A DNA stretch of 37,813 bases from Oscillospiraceae bacterium (GCA_015067945.1 SVLM01000004.1:1-37813); one strand, 5' to 3'; shown: positions 7,821 through 16,577, counted from the first letter of the stretch. The notes: generated by a model not told the origin, from the sequence alone. Translations and numbers: made by a program.

Positions 7821-7849
7821 ATTATATATCGAACATTCGTTCGTGTCAA
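7821..7849 (-). promoter_or_regulatory. SOS-type promoter of the excisionase-integrase operon
   Basis: On the - strand, TTGACA (7844-7849) and TATAAT (7821-7826) are both perfect consensus and 17 bases apart. Inside the spacer lies CGAACATTCGTTCG (7830-7843), matching the Firmicutes LexA/DinR operator CGAAC-N4-GTTCG at every defined position. LexA bound here would cover the promoter, so the operon should be repressed until DNA damage. The first downstream gene is the excisionase. Confidence 0.85.
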
Positions 7850-7882
7850 GAGGGTTTGGGGAAAATTTTTTGAAGGATTACA

Positions 7883-7918
7883 AGTAAAAAGGACGCAGGA
7901 GAAAACTCCTACGTCCTT
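7883..7918 (-). terminator. Terminator of the GIY-YIG gene
   Basis: A 13-bp stem with one mismatch (7889-7901 with 7906-7918) and a 4-base loop, followed on the - strand by TTTTT. It lies just after the stop codon of the GIY-YIG gene and keeps that transcript apart from the SOS promoter. Confidence 0.85.
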
Positions 7919-7924
7919 CGGTAA

Positions 7925-8581
7925 TTATTGATCACCGGACACGCGGCTTCGCACAGCATTCAGCCATTCACCCTTATACTTGAAATAGCGAGGACCAGCA
8001 ACGCTCCACTTACTTCCGGACAACTCAGTTGCGAGTGCAGACAGAGAATACTTCTTGCCTTGGTATTCAACATACTTGTCATCCAATACAACACAAGTGA
8101 TTGCCGGATCACTATAAAACGACAGAACTTCTCCAGGTAAAATTCCGCACTTGCTAAACGTGAATGCAGACAAGCGTTCCTTTCTCTCTGCACTGATTTC
8201 CTGTGCCTCTTGTTGTGCCTTAGTTTCTTTCTCATCCATTTCCCACAATCTTAGGCGATCCGTATATCCGTGAATCTCAGCGATCGCCTCCAGCAATGCG
8301 TATGCCTCTTCCGGGGACATAGCATAAAACTCACGCTTGCGCTGTTTTCCATTGTATGTTTCGATAGAACGCAGTGTGGGGTTAAGTTGATCAATCAAAT
8401 TATGCAGCTTCAAATCGCCCAAACGATTGCTGACCTCATAAGTAGCATAGACTCTAAAAGCAAACGGTATGCACTCACTTCTGTTAAGCTGATTCAACCG
8501 GCTTTCAATATTGTCTGCATAGCCGATCTTCACATATTCAGGGAACGACGGATTAGTGAGAATGTAAATAACTCCGTTCAT
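7925..8581 (-). CDS. GIY-YIG nuclease-domain protein with C-terminal DUF4357/RAMA-like domain
   Basis: A 218-aa protein. The N-terminal 90 residues follow the GIY-YIG nuclease pattern: 'VIYILTNPSFPEYVKIGYA' in outline, then the helix with the conserved Arg ('ESRLNQLN') and the later Glu region ('KREFYAM'). The C-terminal part (about 145-212; 'GILPGEVLSFYSDPAITCVV' then 'WSVAGPRYFKYKGEWL') resembles the DUF4357 or RAMA-like domains often fused to nucleases and methylases. GGAGG precedes the ATG. It stands alone between its terminator and the second core repeat, so it may be a defence or maintenance passenger of the integrase module. The target is unknown. Confidence 0.8.
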   Translation of the reverse strand: MNGVIYILTNPSFPEYVKIGYADNIESRLNQLNRSECIPFAFRVYATYEVSNRLGDLKLHNLIDQLNPTLRSIETYNGKQRKREFYAMSPEEAYALLEAIAEIHGYTDRLRLWEMDEKETKAQQEAQEISAERKERLSAFTFSKCGILPGEVLSFYSDPAITCVVLDDKYVEYQGKKYSLSALATELSGSKWSVAGPRYFKYKGEWLNAVRSRVSGDQ

Positions 8582-8644
8582 GATGCGTCCTCCGTTTTCT
8601 GTACTTTAGAATATATTACCATAGGATTCCGACGTTGGAAAGCC

Positions 8645-8673
8645 TTTTCTTTGTTTATAGCGAAAGAATTTTG
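8645..8673 (+). repeat. Attachment-like core repeat, copy 2 (internal)
   Basis: TTTTCTTTGTTTATAG (8645-8660) matches 16 of the 17 bases of copies 1 and 3. It is followed by five variable bases (CGAAA) and then GAATTTTG, the same downstream block as in the other copies. It separates the integrase module from the cargo. Confidence 0.72.
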
Positions 8674-8682
8674 AAAAAGGAC

Positions 8683-8711
8683 TTGCAATTTTCGCAGTTC
8701 CAAGGTAACAT
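8683..8711 (+). promoter_or_regulatory. Predicted promoter of the DUF6809-like gene
   Basis: TTGCAA (8683-8688) and TAACAT (8706-8711) are 17 bases apart, and GGAGG follows 7 bases before the ATG at 8738. It reads rightward away from the core repeat. Confidence 0.45.
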
Positions 8712-8737
8712 CACCAAAACTTTTTGGAGGTGCCGCT

Positions 8738-9046
8738 ATGGAACAATTTTTGCAACGCTTTCGATCCTATATTGAGACCCATCCCCTGGACACCGGTGAC
8801 GAGGACTGCCCTACCGTCCTGGACCAACTTTACCAGGCCTATGCCGAATCCCACGAGTCCGATCCACTGGAAATCCAAGCTGGCTTCGCAGAGCTGGAGG
8901 CCTTCCTGGAAGCCCTGCCTTTGAGCGATAACAACGCCGTTTTCTCCATCTGCTGCCGGCTGTGCAATCACTATGAACGCAAGGCGTTTATCGATGGTGT
9001 GCAATACGGGGCACAGTTGCTTTTAGAACTAAATAAATCAACTTGA
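8738..9046 (+). CDS. Small DUF6809-like protein
   Basis: A 102-aa acidic helical protein with a good ribosome site (GGAGG). The pattern 'LYQAYAESHESDPLEIQAGFAELEAFLEALPLSDNNAVFSICCRLCNHYERKAFIDGVQYGAQLLLEL', read in outline, matches the small Clostridia proteins collected as DUF6809, often found in mobile regions. No enzymatic motif is seen. It is the only + strand gene in the first 23 kb of cargo and lies directly inside the second core repeat. Its codon use is GC-richer than the dnd genes, closer to the integrase module. Confidence 0.6.
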   Translation: MEQFLQRFRSYIETHPLDTGDEDCPTVLDQLYQAYAESHESDPLEIQAGFAELEAFLEALPLSDNNAVFSICCRLCNHYERKAFIDGVQYGAQLLLELNKST

Positions 9047-9082
9047 GCGACAGCTTCGGATGTAGCTGTCGCTCAAGTTGAT
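9037..9082. terminator. Perfect 19-bp hairpin between convergent genes
   Basis: 9037-9055 pairs perfectly with 9064-9082 around an 8-base loop, and the stop codon of the DUF6809-like gene lies inside the stem. No long T-run follows on the + strand; the - strand has TTTATTT. It lies between converging genes (DUF6809-like and dndE) and probably separates the two transcripts. Confidence 0.6.
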
Positions 9083-9137
9083 ATAGCATTATCCAGCATT
9101 CATATTCTCTTTGTTCAATATTGCTTGATATTTCCTC

Positions 9138-9515
9138 TTATATCGTTCGGTCATTTTTTAAAACAGCTGTGAGTAGGTCACCTTTATATTTGTACTCCGC
9201 ATAGAGGATCTTTGCACCACGGTCCAAATGAGCTTTGAGATATCTTTGAAAATAATCATCATCATTGATATGTCGTTTCTCAAACATCTCGATCAGTGCC
9301 TTATAAAGATCATCCCACTCACCGGTGATTGTTTGCCGGTTCAGTTCCAAACCATAGGTATCAGAGTGAAAATCCTGCTCCTTCAACGGATTTCCACTTT
9401 TCAGCGACATAGAAATAGACATCTTCGAAAGGACAAACGGAGCATAGCCCGTGCTGGCACCAATCTCTTCGAAGTATTCCATTGTCTTTTTTGATGTTTT
9501 AATCTTAAATACCAT
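9138..9515 (-). CDS. dndE: DNA sulfur modification protein DndE
   Basis: A 125-aa protein matching DndE (DUF1832). It has the start region 'FKIKTSKKTMEYFEEI', the 'APFVLSKMSISMSL' stretch and the diagnostic 'ELNRQTITGEWDDLYKAL' block in the middle. DndE is an essential member of the DndCDE complex that replaces a backbone oxygen with sulfur; structural work on other DndE proteins links it to nicked-DNA binding. The start at 9515 lies 1 base after the dndD stop, with GAGG just upstream; the longer reading to 9593 would overlap dndD and has no support. Last gene of dndBCDE. Confidence 0.88.
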   Translation of the reverse strand: MVFKIKTSKKTMEYFEEIGASTGYAPFVLSKMSISMSLKSGNPLKEQDFHSDTYGLELNRQTITGEWDDLYKALIEMFEKRHINDDDYFQRYLKAHLDRGAKILYAEYKYKGDLLTAVLKNDRTI

Positions 9516-9516
9516 G

Positions 9517-11604
9517 TTACACCTCAAAGTATGTGTCTTGCGCAACAACCGTCTTTTTATTATCCGTATTCTCCAGCAAGTATGTTGCAGCAATGTGCTC
9601 TTTCAAAATCCGCACATGAGCCGAATTGATTTCCTCGTTTGTGGATAGGATAAACACCTGTCCCTTCAGTTTGCTGAAGAAATACTTGGAAATATTATGA
9701 CGATGCTCTGTATCAATTCTTGCAAACGGTGTATCGATAATGAACGGAATTTCATGGCGACCTAACTGAACCAGAGAATGATACAGCGCCATAATAAAGA
9801 TCTGTTTTTCACCGTTAGACAAGGACGCCTGATCAATCCGGATCGGCAATTCCACACCATCCTTCTGAAGGCTGTTACAGTAGTCTAGTAATTCCTGCAT
9901 CGTTTCAGCACCGGAGATTTGCTTCAGCTTAGCAATCGCATCTTTACCAATCACAGAAGCAAGTTGTTCCTCAGAATTGGATTGTAGCGCATCTATCAAT
10001 GCAGATTTCTGAACAACCTCATTACGGTATAGGAAGATATTGAAATCATCATCGATTCTAATATCGTCAATAAACTTTGTTTTCCGCATAAGGGTACGGA
10101 TCTCCACACGGAAACGGTCTTCCACTTTAGAGATTTGCTGTCGATACAAAATACTCTGCAGTTTATCCAGCATCAAGATCGCTTTTGCTGAAATATCATT
10201 GATGGAGGCTTTCTTAAGATCGGCTTCCAGCTTGGATTGGGTTCTGGATAACTCCATGCGCGATTGTAATAGAATCTCTTTCTGCTTTGCGATCTCTTGT
10301 TCCAAACTAACTCTAGAGTTTAATAACACGCTCTTGCGCTCAAAGAGTTCTGCTCGCATTTTCATGTAATCCTGCACCGCAACCACATTGCTGTCGTCCA
10401 GTTCCTGACGCAGTTTAGCAGAGCGATTGATGGAGTTTTTGATCGCAACACGGTACTTTTCAATCTTGGTTCGGTCAAAGTCTGTAATTGTGCTGATTTG
10501 GGCCAGTAGTGTTACGCACTGCTCAAAAGAAAGGTCCAGAATCGGCTCTGTTTCACCACCATATAAGCAGGAAGCAAGAGAGCGCATCTGATCCAGAGAA
10601 TCTCCAGCGAGCTCTGCCATTTCTGGAACAGAAAGAATCTCACAGAAACTTTGATATTTCTTTTGGTCATTCTCCGCCGCAATCTGCTCCTTCAGCGCAA
10701 GAATCTGATCTCTCACGATTAAAAATGGAATTATTTCGTTTGCCCACTTGCGCAGAACAGCATTCCAAACCTCTCGCTTTTTCTCTTCATCCTTGAGCTT
10801 GACGAGTTTTTCGTTCCACTCTTCCTGAGTGATACCACCAGATTGCGTGTATTTCTTCTCCAACGCTGCAATCTCAGCCTCGCAAGCATCCAAGTCACTG
10901 ATGCAGGATTCCATCCGTGTCAGCAGATCCTGATACTTTGCATCTTCAACAGCTGCACTCTGCTTTGCTTGCAGGTACTCTTCCAATGCTGCAGAAGAAG
11001 ATGCACTGCCACCGCTAATGCGCTTGAAATTACGGCGCATAATATCGAAGGTATCGTAACCGCAAAGGGTCAAAAACGCTTCTTTGATTCGTGTATTGCT
11101 ACCCTCATTCATAAAGAAATCTGCAATCTTTTCACCATCAAAGAAGTACAGATTAAACAGTTCCGGAGGGATAAGAGAAAGCAGGTACTTTTCAAAGTCT
11201 GCGACCTCACCCGCACTCAGTAGCTCCCCGTTTTTAGCGATTAAAAAGGTTTCTGCCAAAGACTCATCCAACACCCAGGATCGGGTAAGTTCGTAAATAT
11301 CCAAATCCCGGCCATTGCTAAGTGTAATTTGCATAGACACACCGGCCTTGGTAGGCTTTGTCAGTTTTGCGGTATTGTTAATCTGCTTAGAGATTGCACG
11401 AGTATAGAAGGCATTATAATTCTTGTAACCCATGCTCATATAGCCATAAAGGCACACACGCATAGCCGTGAACAAAGTGGTTTTGCCGGCACCGTTCTTA
11501 CCACCCACAAGGATAATATTTCGGCCATTCTCTGTGCTGGTATCAAAGACAGTTTCACCTTCGTACGAGCCGAAATTATTAAGAACAATTTTGTCAATTC
11601 TCAT
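9517..11604 (-). CDS. dndD: DNA sulfur modification ATPase DndD
   Basis: A 695-aa SMC-like ATPase. Walker A (GGKNGAGKT) is at residues 34-42. 'YFFDGEKIADFF', characteristic of DndD, is near residue 160. A long coiled-coil middle follows (about 200-500). The ABC-type signature 'LSNGEKQIF' and Walker B 'IPFIIDTPFARID' close the head domain near residues 605-645. Size and motifs fit the family. DndD is thought to open or nick DNA for sulfur insertion. It overlaps dndC by 11 bases and is followed after 1 base by dndE, consistent with the obligate DndCDE unit. Confidence 0.93.
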   Translation of the reverse strand: MRIDKIVLNNFGSYEGETVFDTSTENGRNIILVGGKNGAGKTTLFTAMRVCLYGYMSMGYKNYNAFYTRAISKQINNTAKLTKPTKAGVSMQITLSNGRDLDIYELTRSWVLDESLAETFLIAKNGELLSAGEVADFEKYLLSLIPPELFNLYFFDGEKIADFFMNEGSNTRIKEAFLTLCGYDTFDIMRRNFKRISGGSASSSAALEEYLQAKQSAAVEDAKYQDLLTRMESCISDLDACEAEIAALEKKYTQSGGITQEEWNEKLVKLKDEEKKREVWNAVLRKWANEIIPFLIVRDQILALKEQIAAENDQKKYQSFCEILSVPEMAELAGDSLDQMRSLASCLYGGETEPILDLSFEQCVTLLAQISTITDFDRTKIEKYRVAIKNSINRSAKLRQELDDSNVVAVQDYMKMRAELFERKSVLLNSRVSLEQEIAKQKEILLQSRMELSRTQSKLEADLKKASINDISAKAILMLDKLQSILYRQQISKVEDRFRVEIRTLMRKTKFIDDIRIDDDFNIFLYRNEVVQKSALIDALQSNSEEQLASVIGKDAIAKLKQISGAETMQELLDYCNSLQKDGVELPIRIDQASLSNGEKQIFIMALYHSLVQLGRHEIPFIIDTPFARIDTEHRHNISKYFFSKLKGQVFILSTNEEINSAHVRILKEHIAATYLLENTDNKKTVVAQDTYFEV

Positions 11605-12973
11605 TGTTTAATCCCTTCTCGATACTGTCAAAGTGAAGCCATCCCTGGTTAATAATCTTATCAAAGGCCTTCGTTACCATTGTGCTTCTGGTGTAGTTTT
11701 TATTGGCTTCAATTTCTACGATCAGTTTGGAAATCAGTTCAAATTCCACATCGTACTCTTCGCACAATGCACGCACCTGTGCAATAACTTCCGCGTCAAA
11801 TACCGGAACTTTATAATCATCCCAAGGCAATCTGGTGCCTTTTACTTCGTAGTATATCTCAACCAACCGTCTTCTGCTCAAATCACCTTCGTGATCCCAC
11901 ATTGCATCAATACACTTTAGTTCCTCGATAGTAATTAGAGGTAGACCGGTATCTACCTCCAGCTGAAGCAGTCTGCGCAGCATCTCCTGCCGGGTTTCCA
12001 TTGTAAAGGGACCTAACCCCAAAGAACCATCTGCCTTACGGTACATCGCACCATTTCTGCGCTTTGTCTCACGAGCAGACGGGGTGGAACGCATTTCCAA
12101 CATCCAATCTCGGTAGTCCCGCAATGGAACAAGCCATGTTTCGCCGCCATCAATAAAGGCCTTCAAGGACTTGTCTTCCTTGACCATAGTACAGATCCAG
12201 CAACCGAACCGGGAATTGCCGGTAACTGGAATCTTATCCTCATCAATTTCACCGATTACGCTCTGCTCCTCGCCTAAATGTAAATGCTCACCCTGGTACA
12301 GAGAGAAGAGATATTTATTGTCAGAACCCCACGGAGACTTTGCGTCATCCTTCAAAAGGAAATGCCAAACCTGCTCGTTAGGAATCTCGGTCAGCGGATT
12401 GTAAACATAGGCATTTTCAATATCCTTATGAGGAATCAACAACTTGCCTTCAATTTCTCTAGCACGGATGTGGTTAGCGCGATATGTACTTTCCGCCTTT
12501 CTGACGCCCAGCAGGATGACGATCTCACCGTTATTGCGGATTGTCTCCATTGTGTACGCATTCATCGGCTGGATCTTTAAGCGCTCCGTACACCACCGGA
12601 AACCGGGGGGCTCTGGAGTGGGATAACCCAAGCCAATCACCTTTGACCAGAAGGTATCTTCCACCTTCGGGTAAATAATATCTGCTCTGACGTTCAAGTG
12701 ACCGCAATTCTCGTTGATCATCTTGGACATTTGATGCATATAGTTCTGAACTATGGGGTTCTCCACCATCGTATCAGAAGACACAATGTACACAGTTTTA
12801 TTCCGCTTTTCTGCCGGTAACCGCTGCAACATCTGCAGAACAAGGCAGCACAACATAGTGGAGTCTTTACCTCCACTAAAACCGATCATCCATGGCCGGT
12901 TATCGTGCTGATAGACCAGTGCCATCTCTTGAATAATATCTTCAAAAACAGCAAATTCACCTGTATATGCCAT
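11594..12973 (-). CDS. dndC: DNA sulfur modification protein DndC
   Basis: A 459-aa PAPS-reductase-like protein of the ATP pyrophosphatase fold. The PP-loop SGGKDS is at residues 33-38. The cysteines used for the iron-sulfur cluster are visible as Cys128 (RWCTERLKI), Cys258 and Cys261 (CWICTMVKEDKS), the DndC hallmark. DndC activates the DNA backbone and passes on sulfur received from a cysteine desulfurase. No dndA gene is in the window, so a host IscS-type enzyme probably supplies the sulfur (inference; common in dndBCDE clusters). It starts 1 base after the dndB stop. Confidence 0.94.
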   Translation of the reverse strand: MAYTGEFAVFEDIIQEMALVYQHDNRPWMIGFSGGKDSTMLCCLVLQMLQRLPAEKRNKTVYIVSSDTMVENPIVQNYMHQMSKMINENCGHLNVRADIIYPKVEDTFWSKVIGLGYPTPEPPGFRWCTERLKIQPMNAYTMETIRNNGEIVILLGVRKAESTYRANHIRAREIEGKLLIPHKDIENAYVYNPLTEIPNEQVWHFLLKDDAKSPWGSDNKYLFSLYQGEHLHLGEEQSVIGEIDEDKIPVTGNSRFGCWICTMVKEDKSLKAFIDGGETWLVPLRDYRDWMLEMRSTPSARETKRRNGAMYRKADGSLGLGPFTMETRQEMLRRLLQLEVDTGLPLITIEELKCIDAMWDHEGDLSRRRLVEIYYEVKGTRLPWDDYKVPVFDAEVIAQVRALCEEYDVEFELISKLIVEIEANKNYTRSTMVTKAFDKIINQGWLHFDSIEKGLNNEN

Positions 12974-12974
12974 C

Positions 12975-14039
12975 TTACTTTTTCTCCGTAAACTGTTTCT
13001 CTTTTTGTTTTTCTTCCTTTGTCAGAGGAAGACCAATTTCCATTTTAATGAGGGCGCATGTTAGCGACACTGCCTCTTCGCTAAACAGCACTTTGCCGTT
13101 CTCGCGGATCGCACGGTTCACCCACATTTTATTGGAACGCAGCCAATCAATCTTCTGCAATTTCGCAAGATACTCTGCCATATTCAGCTTGCGATCATCA
13201 TAGAAGCATCGTCCAAGCTTGCCAAAGGCACTGATTGTAATAGCAAGCGCTACAATATAGTTCTCACGGAGAGCTTTTTTCGTCAAAGTCTTGTCATACA
13301 CTTCTTGCCACTCTGTGATATTGCTTGCTACCAGTTTCCAGAAACTCAGTAAGAACCCTACATCCTCATTGCTACAACGAGGTCCATGCAGAATCTTCTG
13401 ATTGGCTTTGTAGATCATATTCAAGGTAAACAAGCTGGAGGAGTTTTTACCCAGGACATCCCGCTCTTTGTCCGTGTATCTTGCAAAGAAAGGAATGGCA
13501 TCAATCACATTTTTAGTGGCAACAGCAATTTCGTCTCTGGTATCATACAGTGTTGCCAAGGAATTGGATGTCTTGACCGCATGCTTGTTCAAGTCTGTAA
13601 ACATCTGCTGGCTGCGTGCCAAGCCATCGTCCCGGAAGAACACGATAGAAATGGTCTCATTTTCCAGCGAACGATCTTCCTGCAATGCTGCCTCAATCGC
13701 TGCCTTGCGGTGCTGGCCGTCATTGATCAAAAAGACCGCTTCCATATCCACTTCCAACACACCGATATCATCATGCACAGAGGGGATAAACCGGAACTCT
13801 CCGTCAATGGATGCAGACAACGCAGAAAAAACATAACTATCTCTGTTTTCCAAAATATACTGCTTGATTTCCGGGATGCGAATTTCGTTGATCCGGCGCT
13901 GGGCTCTGTACTCCGGGAGAACAATTTCTTCCTCTGCCGGGAACAGCCGTGTAAGCAGTTTTAAGGGCACCATAGAGATAAAATACTCACGGCCAGCCTG
14001 AATTCCCTTTACTGCGGGAAAATTGTAAGTAAATTTCAT
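12975..14039 (-). CDS. dndB: DndB, DGQHR-domain regulator of phosphorothioation
   Basis: A 354-aa protein with the DGQHR motif at residues 107-111 (LINDGQHRKAAI), the mark of the DndB/DGQHR family. In Streptomyces and Salmonella, DndB-type proteins repress their own dnd operon and reduce the amount of modification. That makes the palindrome overlapping this gene's promoter (14061-14100) its most likely binding site (inference). GAGG precedes the ATG. It is first in dndBCDE. Confidence 0.93.
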   Translation of the reverse strand: MKFTYNFPAVKGIQAGREYFISMVPLKLLTRLFPAEEEIVLPEYRAQRRINEIRIPEIKQYILENRDSYVFSALSASIDGEFRFIPSVHDDIGVLEVDMEAVFLINDGQHRKAAIEAALQEDRSLENETISIVFFRDDGLARSQQMFTDLNKHAVKTSNSLATLYDTRDEIAVATKNVIDAIPFFARYTDKERDVLGKNSSSLFTLNMIYKANQKILHGPRCSNEDVGFLLSFWKLVASNITEWQEVYDKTLTKKALRENYIVALAITISAFGKLGRCFYDDRKLNMAEYLAKLQKIDWLRSNKMWVNRAIRENGKVLFSEEAVSLTCALIKMEIGLPLTKEEKQKEKQFTEKK

Positions 14040-14060
14040 AAAAGCACCTCATATAGAAAT

Positions 14061-14116
14061 CGGGTGGTATACTTAAGTATATACTTAAGTATACCACCCG
14101 TATATGCTGTTGTCAA
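14061..14116 (-). promoter_or_regulatory. dndB promoter inside a perfect 40-bp palindrome
   Basis: On the - strand, TTGACA (14111-14116) and TATACT (14088-14093) are 17 bases apart. Positions 14061-14100 form a perfect 40-bp palindrome containing two copies of the self-complementary unit TATACTTAAGTATA that share two bases. It covers the -10 box, part of the spacer and the start site. No T-run follows on either strand, so an operator is more likely than a terminator. It lies between dndB and the 165-aa gene and separates the two operons. Confidence 0.85.
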
Positions 14117-14130
14117 TGATTTACGCAGTA

Positions 14131-14628
14131 TTATTCGTCGTATAAAAGGAGATCGTCGGGTAAAGCCTCGATATCCAGGTTTCGTCCTTCAACAGTAGAA
14201 ACTAAGAAGTTCTTAATATTGTCCATAGACTCCAGCGGAGAGTTGCCAATCAGTTCCACAAGTTTGGTAACACCAAAGTTTGCAAACTCGGTCAAGAAAC
14301 CGACCTTGTTGAATTCGGTCTTCTCTCCAAAGGCAAGTTCCAAGCGCTCGTCCTCTGTGAATTCCTCCGTAGTTGTGGAAAGGACCGCAGCCTGAAACAT
14401 ATAATCCATCTTGCCGTTGTCGTTATTGTAGAACACATTTCGCGCAATGCTTTTATAGTCTTCACCGTTTTCTTCCGGCTTCTCGATTCGCTGGTCATAC
14501 ATAATACCAATCGACATCGCCAGCATATAAAGCATATAGTGGGGACGAGTAGCAAAGATTTTAGAAAAAGCGTTGATTGCCTGGTTCCAGGCAGTTCCTC
14601 GCAGATGGACTTCAGATGTTATTTCCAT
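14131..14628 (-). CDS. Small Dnd-associated protein (resembles the 'dnd system-associated' families)
   Basis: A 165-aa helical, acidic protein and the last gene of the five-gene operon upstream of dndB; its start overlaps the end of the preceding ATPase gene. The central stretch 'KIFATRPHYMLYMLAMSIGI' followed by an acidic C-terminal half resembles the short Dnd-associated proteins that often accompany restriction genes of phosphorothioation islands. The resemblance is from memory of the pattern and is not decisive. No catalytic motif is seen. It probably acts as a partner of the adjacent SMC ATPase, much as DndE goes with DndD (inference). Confidence 0.5.
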   Translation of the reverse strand: MEITSEVHLRGTAWNQAINAFSKIFATRPHYMLYMLAMSIGIMYDQRIEKPEENGEDYKSIARNVFYNNDNGKMDYMFQAAVLSTTTEEFTEDERLELAFGEKTEFNKVGFLTEFANFGVTKLVELIGNSPLESMDNIKNFLVSTVEGRNLDIEALPDDLLLYDE

Positions 14629-16577
14629 AAATGTCCCTCCTCAATTCTTGCCACATTCTTTTCCTCGTTGCTGACAATCGTCCAAACACGGCCAATATTT
14701 TCTTCCGCAAACACACTGTGCAGGTCATCCTTTGAAAACAGAATTACCTGAGGCGCAAATTCCGGGATCATATTCACCACATTCTGCCGCTGATCCGGGT
14801 CAAGCTTAGAGAACGGACCATCCAGCACAAGAGGATATTCCTTTGCAGACAACTGTTCTTCACTACGGAGCATTTTCAAAATGCCACCGATGTAAGCAAA
14901 GGACACTACCGCAAACTGGCCTTCGGACTTAGACTCATCATTGAAGCTGTCAGTAACACGCACAGAGAATTCCGGACTCACTGCAACTCTACGCTTACTA
15001 GTCAACATTGCATCAATCAGAGATTGAATATTTGCTTCCAAGCGTTGGCTGTATGTAAGCGAAGCTTGTTCTAGCTTTCTGCGGAAATATGCCGCCACCT
15101 GCTCCATAATTTGGATTTTGCCGTTCACCTTGACCGCAGCAGCATTCTCCTGCGTATACTGATCGAAAAGCTTCATTTGCTGCTTCAACAAAATCTCTAG
15201 TTTCTTCTTTTCTGTATTCAGCGTCATAATCCGCCGCTCCAGATCACGAAGATCGCTCTCTGCCTGCTGACGGGCAACGATCAACGACTCAATATCCGGA
15301 CTCTTCTTTTCAGCTTCGTCCAGTTCACGAATTCGGTTATCGCATTCACTGGCCTGCTCATTATTTTCCAGCACGGTCATTATATAAGCTTCAATACGAG
15401 ATTTATCATAACCCTTGCCCCAAATGCGCGCAGTGTTAGAAAACTCTTGATACAAGCTGGAGAAGGATTTAGGCGGCAACATACTCAGGTACGCTTCGAT
15501 ATGTGCCTTCTCCTCTGCACACAGGGGACGTCCGCAAACACATTCTGTAGTGCCAGCAGCCAGCAGATAGTTGATCAACTTTTTATTTACGCCACCAGGT
15601 AGTTTCTGCTGCTCAACCTTCAAGTGGATCTTTTTCTTTGCGTCCGCCACTGCTTTGGAAATTAACAATTGTGGGAACATATCCAAAACGGCATCGCCAA
15701 AATTCGCCTGAGCGGCTTCTGCATTTTTCAGGAATGTATCCCGTTGCGTTTTACAAGCCTTGCGTTGGCGTTCATAATCGCTCTTGGATTTGTGGCCGCC
15801 GATCTTTTCAGACAACTCCACCAGTAGATTTTGCTTTGCTGTTTGTTCTGCAGTTGCATCTGCAATGTCCTGCTCAAACTTAGCCAGCCGCACTTGAATT
15901 TGTTCGATATTCGTTTTAGTTGCAGAAATTTGACTGCCGCTGGAAATCGTACCCTTACTTAAATATAGCTTGCCGAGAACCGTTGTACGCAGATCTGTAC
16001 GGCCAATATGAGCAATGGCAGATTCCACCACATCCAAATCGAACATGGAGTATAGCGCCTTGCGTAATTTTCCGGCCGAGTCCTTTCCCTTTACTCGCAG
16101 GTCTGCAATCATACTTTCACCATCGAAGAAGAAGTAATCAGACAAACCGGAAGGAAGCAATTTTTCGATGACATCCCTGGGACGATCCACCCGTCTCCAG
16201 TTATAGTCCTCATCCATTTTGCTCAGAGACATATCCTCGCCAATCTTCTCTGCTTCATCCACACCTTTTCTATAGGTGTGGGTTCTGCGAAGGGAATATT
16301 CAGCGCCATCGTGTTCAAAGTCAATACAACCCATTACCTGGAATGTATCGCCAAAGGAACACTCACTTTCATACTGCAGATTATAAAGGCGCTCCGTGGT
16401 GGTCTTATTGAAGTGCACCTGGCCGTAGAACACCCACTGAAACAACTGGTGTAGTGTGGTCTTACCGTCACCGTTTTTGCCGTAAACAATGGTCACCTTG
16501 CCATCTGTTGAGCATTTAATCTCGCCGTGATCTTTAAAGTTACGGAAATTTTCAAATTCGATTTTACGTATCTTCAT
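14619..16577 (-). CDS. Second DndD-like SMC ATPase with zinc-hook-like cysteines
   Basis: A 652-aa SMC/Rad50-like ATPase clearly different from the DndD at 9517-11604 but sharing its marks: Walker A GKNGDGKT (33-40) and 'DYFFFDGESMIADL' near residue 150. Coiled coils flank a central cysteine cluster (ECVCGRPLC, near residue 350) that looks like a hook for dimerisation. In the C-terminal head the usual LSGGE is replaced by 'SEGQFAVVSFAYIGG', followed by Walker B 'YPLVLDGPFSKLD'. It overlaps the 50-aa gene by 4 bases and the 165-aa gene by 10. Its place beside a Dnd-type restriction helicase suggests it is part of the DNA-cutting arm, not the modifying arm (inference). Confidence 0.75.
   Translation of the reverse strand: MKIRKIEFENFRNFKDHGEIKCSTDGKVTIVYGKNGDGKTTLHQLFQWVFYGQVHFNKTTTERLYNLQYESECSFGDTFQVMGCIDFEHDGAEYSLRRTHTYRKGVDEAEKIGEDMSLSKMDEDYNWRRVDRPRDVIEKLLPSGLSDYFFFDGESMIADLRVKGKDSAGKLRKALYSMFDLDVVESAIAHIGRTDLRTTVLGKLYLSKGTISSGSQISATKTNIEQIQVRLAKFEQDIADATAEQTAKQNLLVELSEKIGGHKSKSDYERQRKACKTQRDTFLKNAEAAQANFGDAVLDMFPQLLISKAVADAKKKIHLKVEQQKLPGGVNKKLINYLLAAGTTECVCGRPLCAEEKAHIEAYLSMLPPKSFSSLYQEFSNTARIWGKGYDKSRIEAYIMTVLENNEQASECDNRIRELDEAEKKSPDIESLIVARQQAESDLRDLERRIMTLNTEKKKLEILLKQQMKLFDQYTQENAAAVKVNGKIQIMEQVAAYFRRKLEQASLTYSQRLEANIQSLIDAMLTSKRRVAVSPEFSVRVTDSFNDESKSEGQFAVVSFAYIGGILKMLRSEEQLSAKEYPLVLDGPFSKLDPDQRQNVVNMIPEFAPQVILFSKDDLHSVFAEENIGRVWTIVSNEEKNVARIEEGHLWK

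Noticed and set aside
9516..9593. Longer dndE reading
   Set aside because: It overlaps dndD and lacks a ribosome site; DndE proteins begin close to the ATG at 9515.
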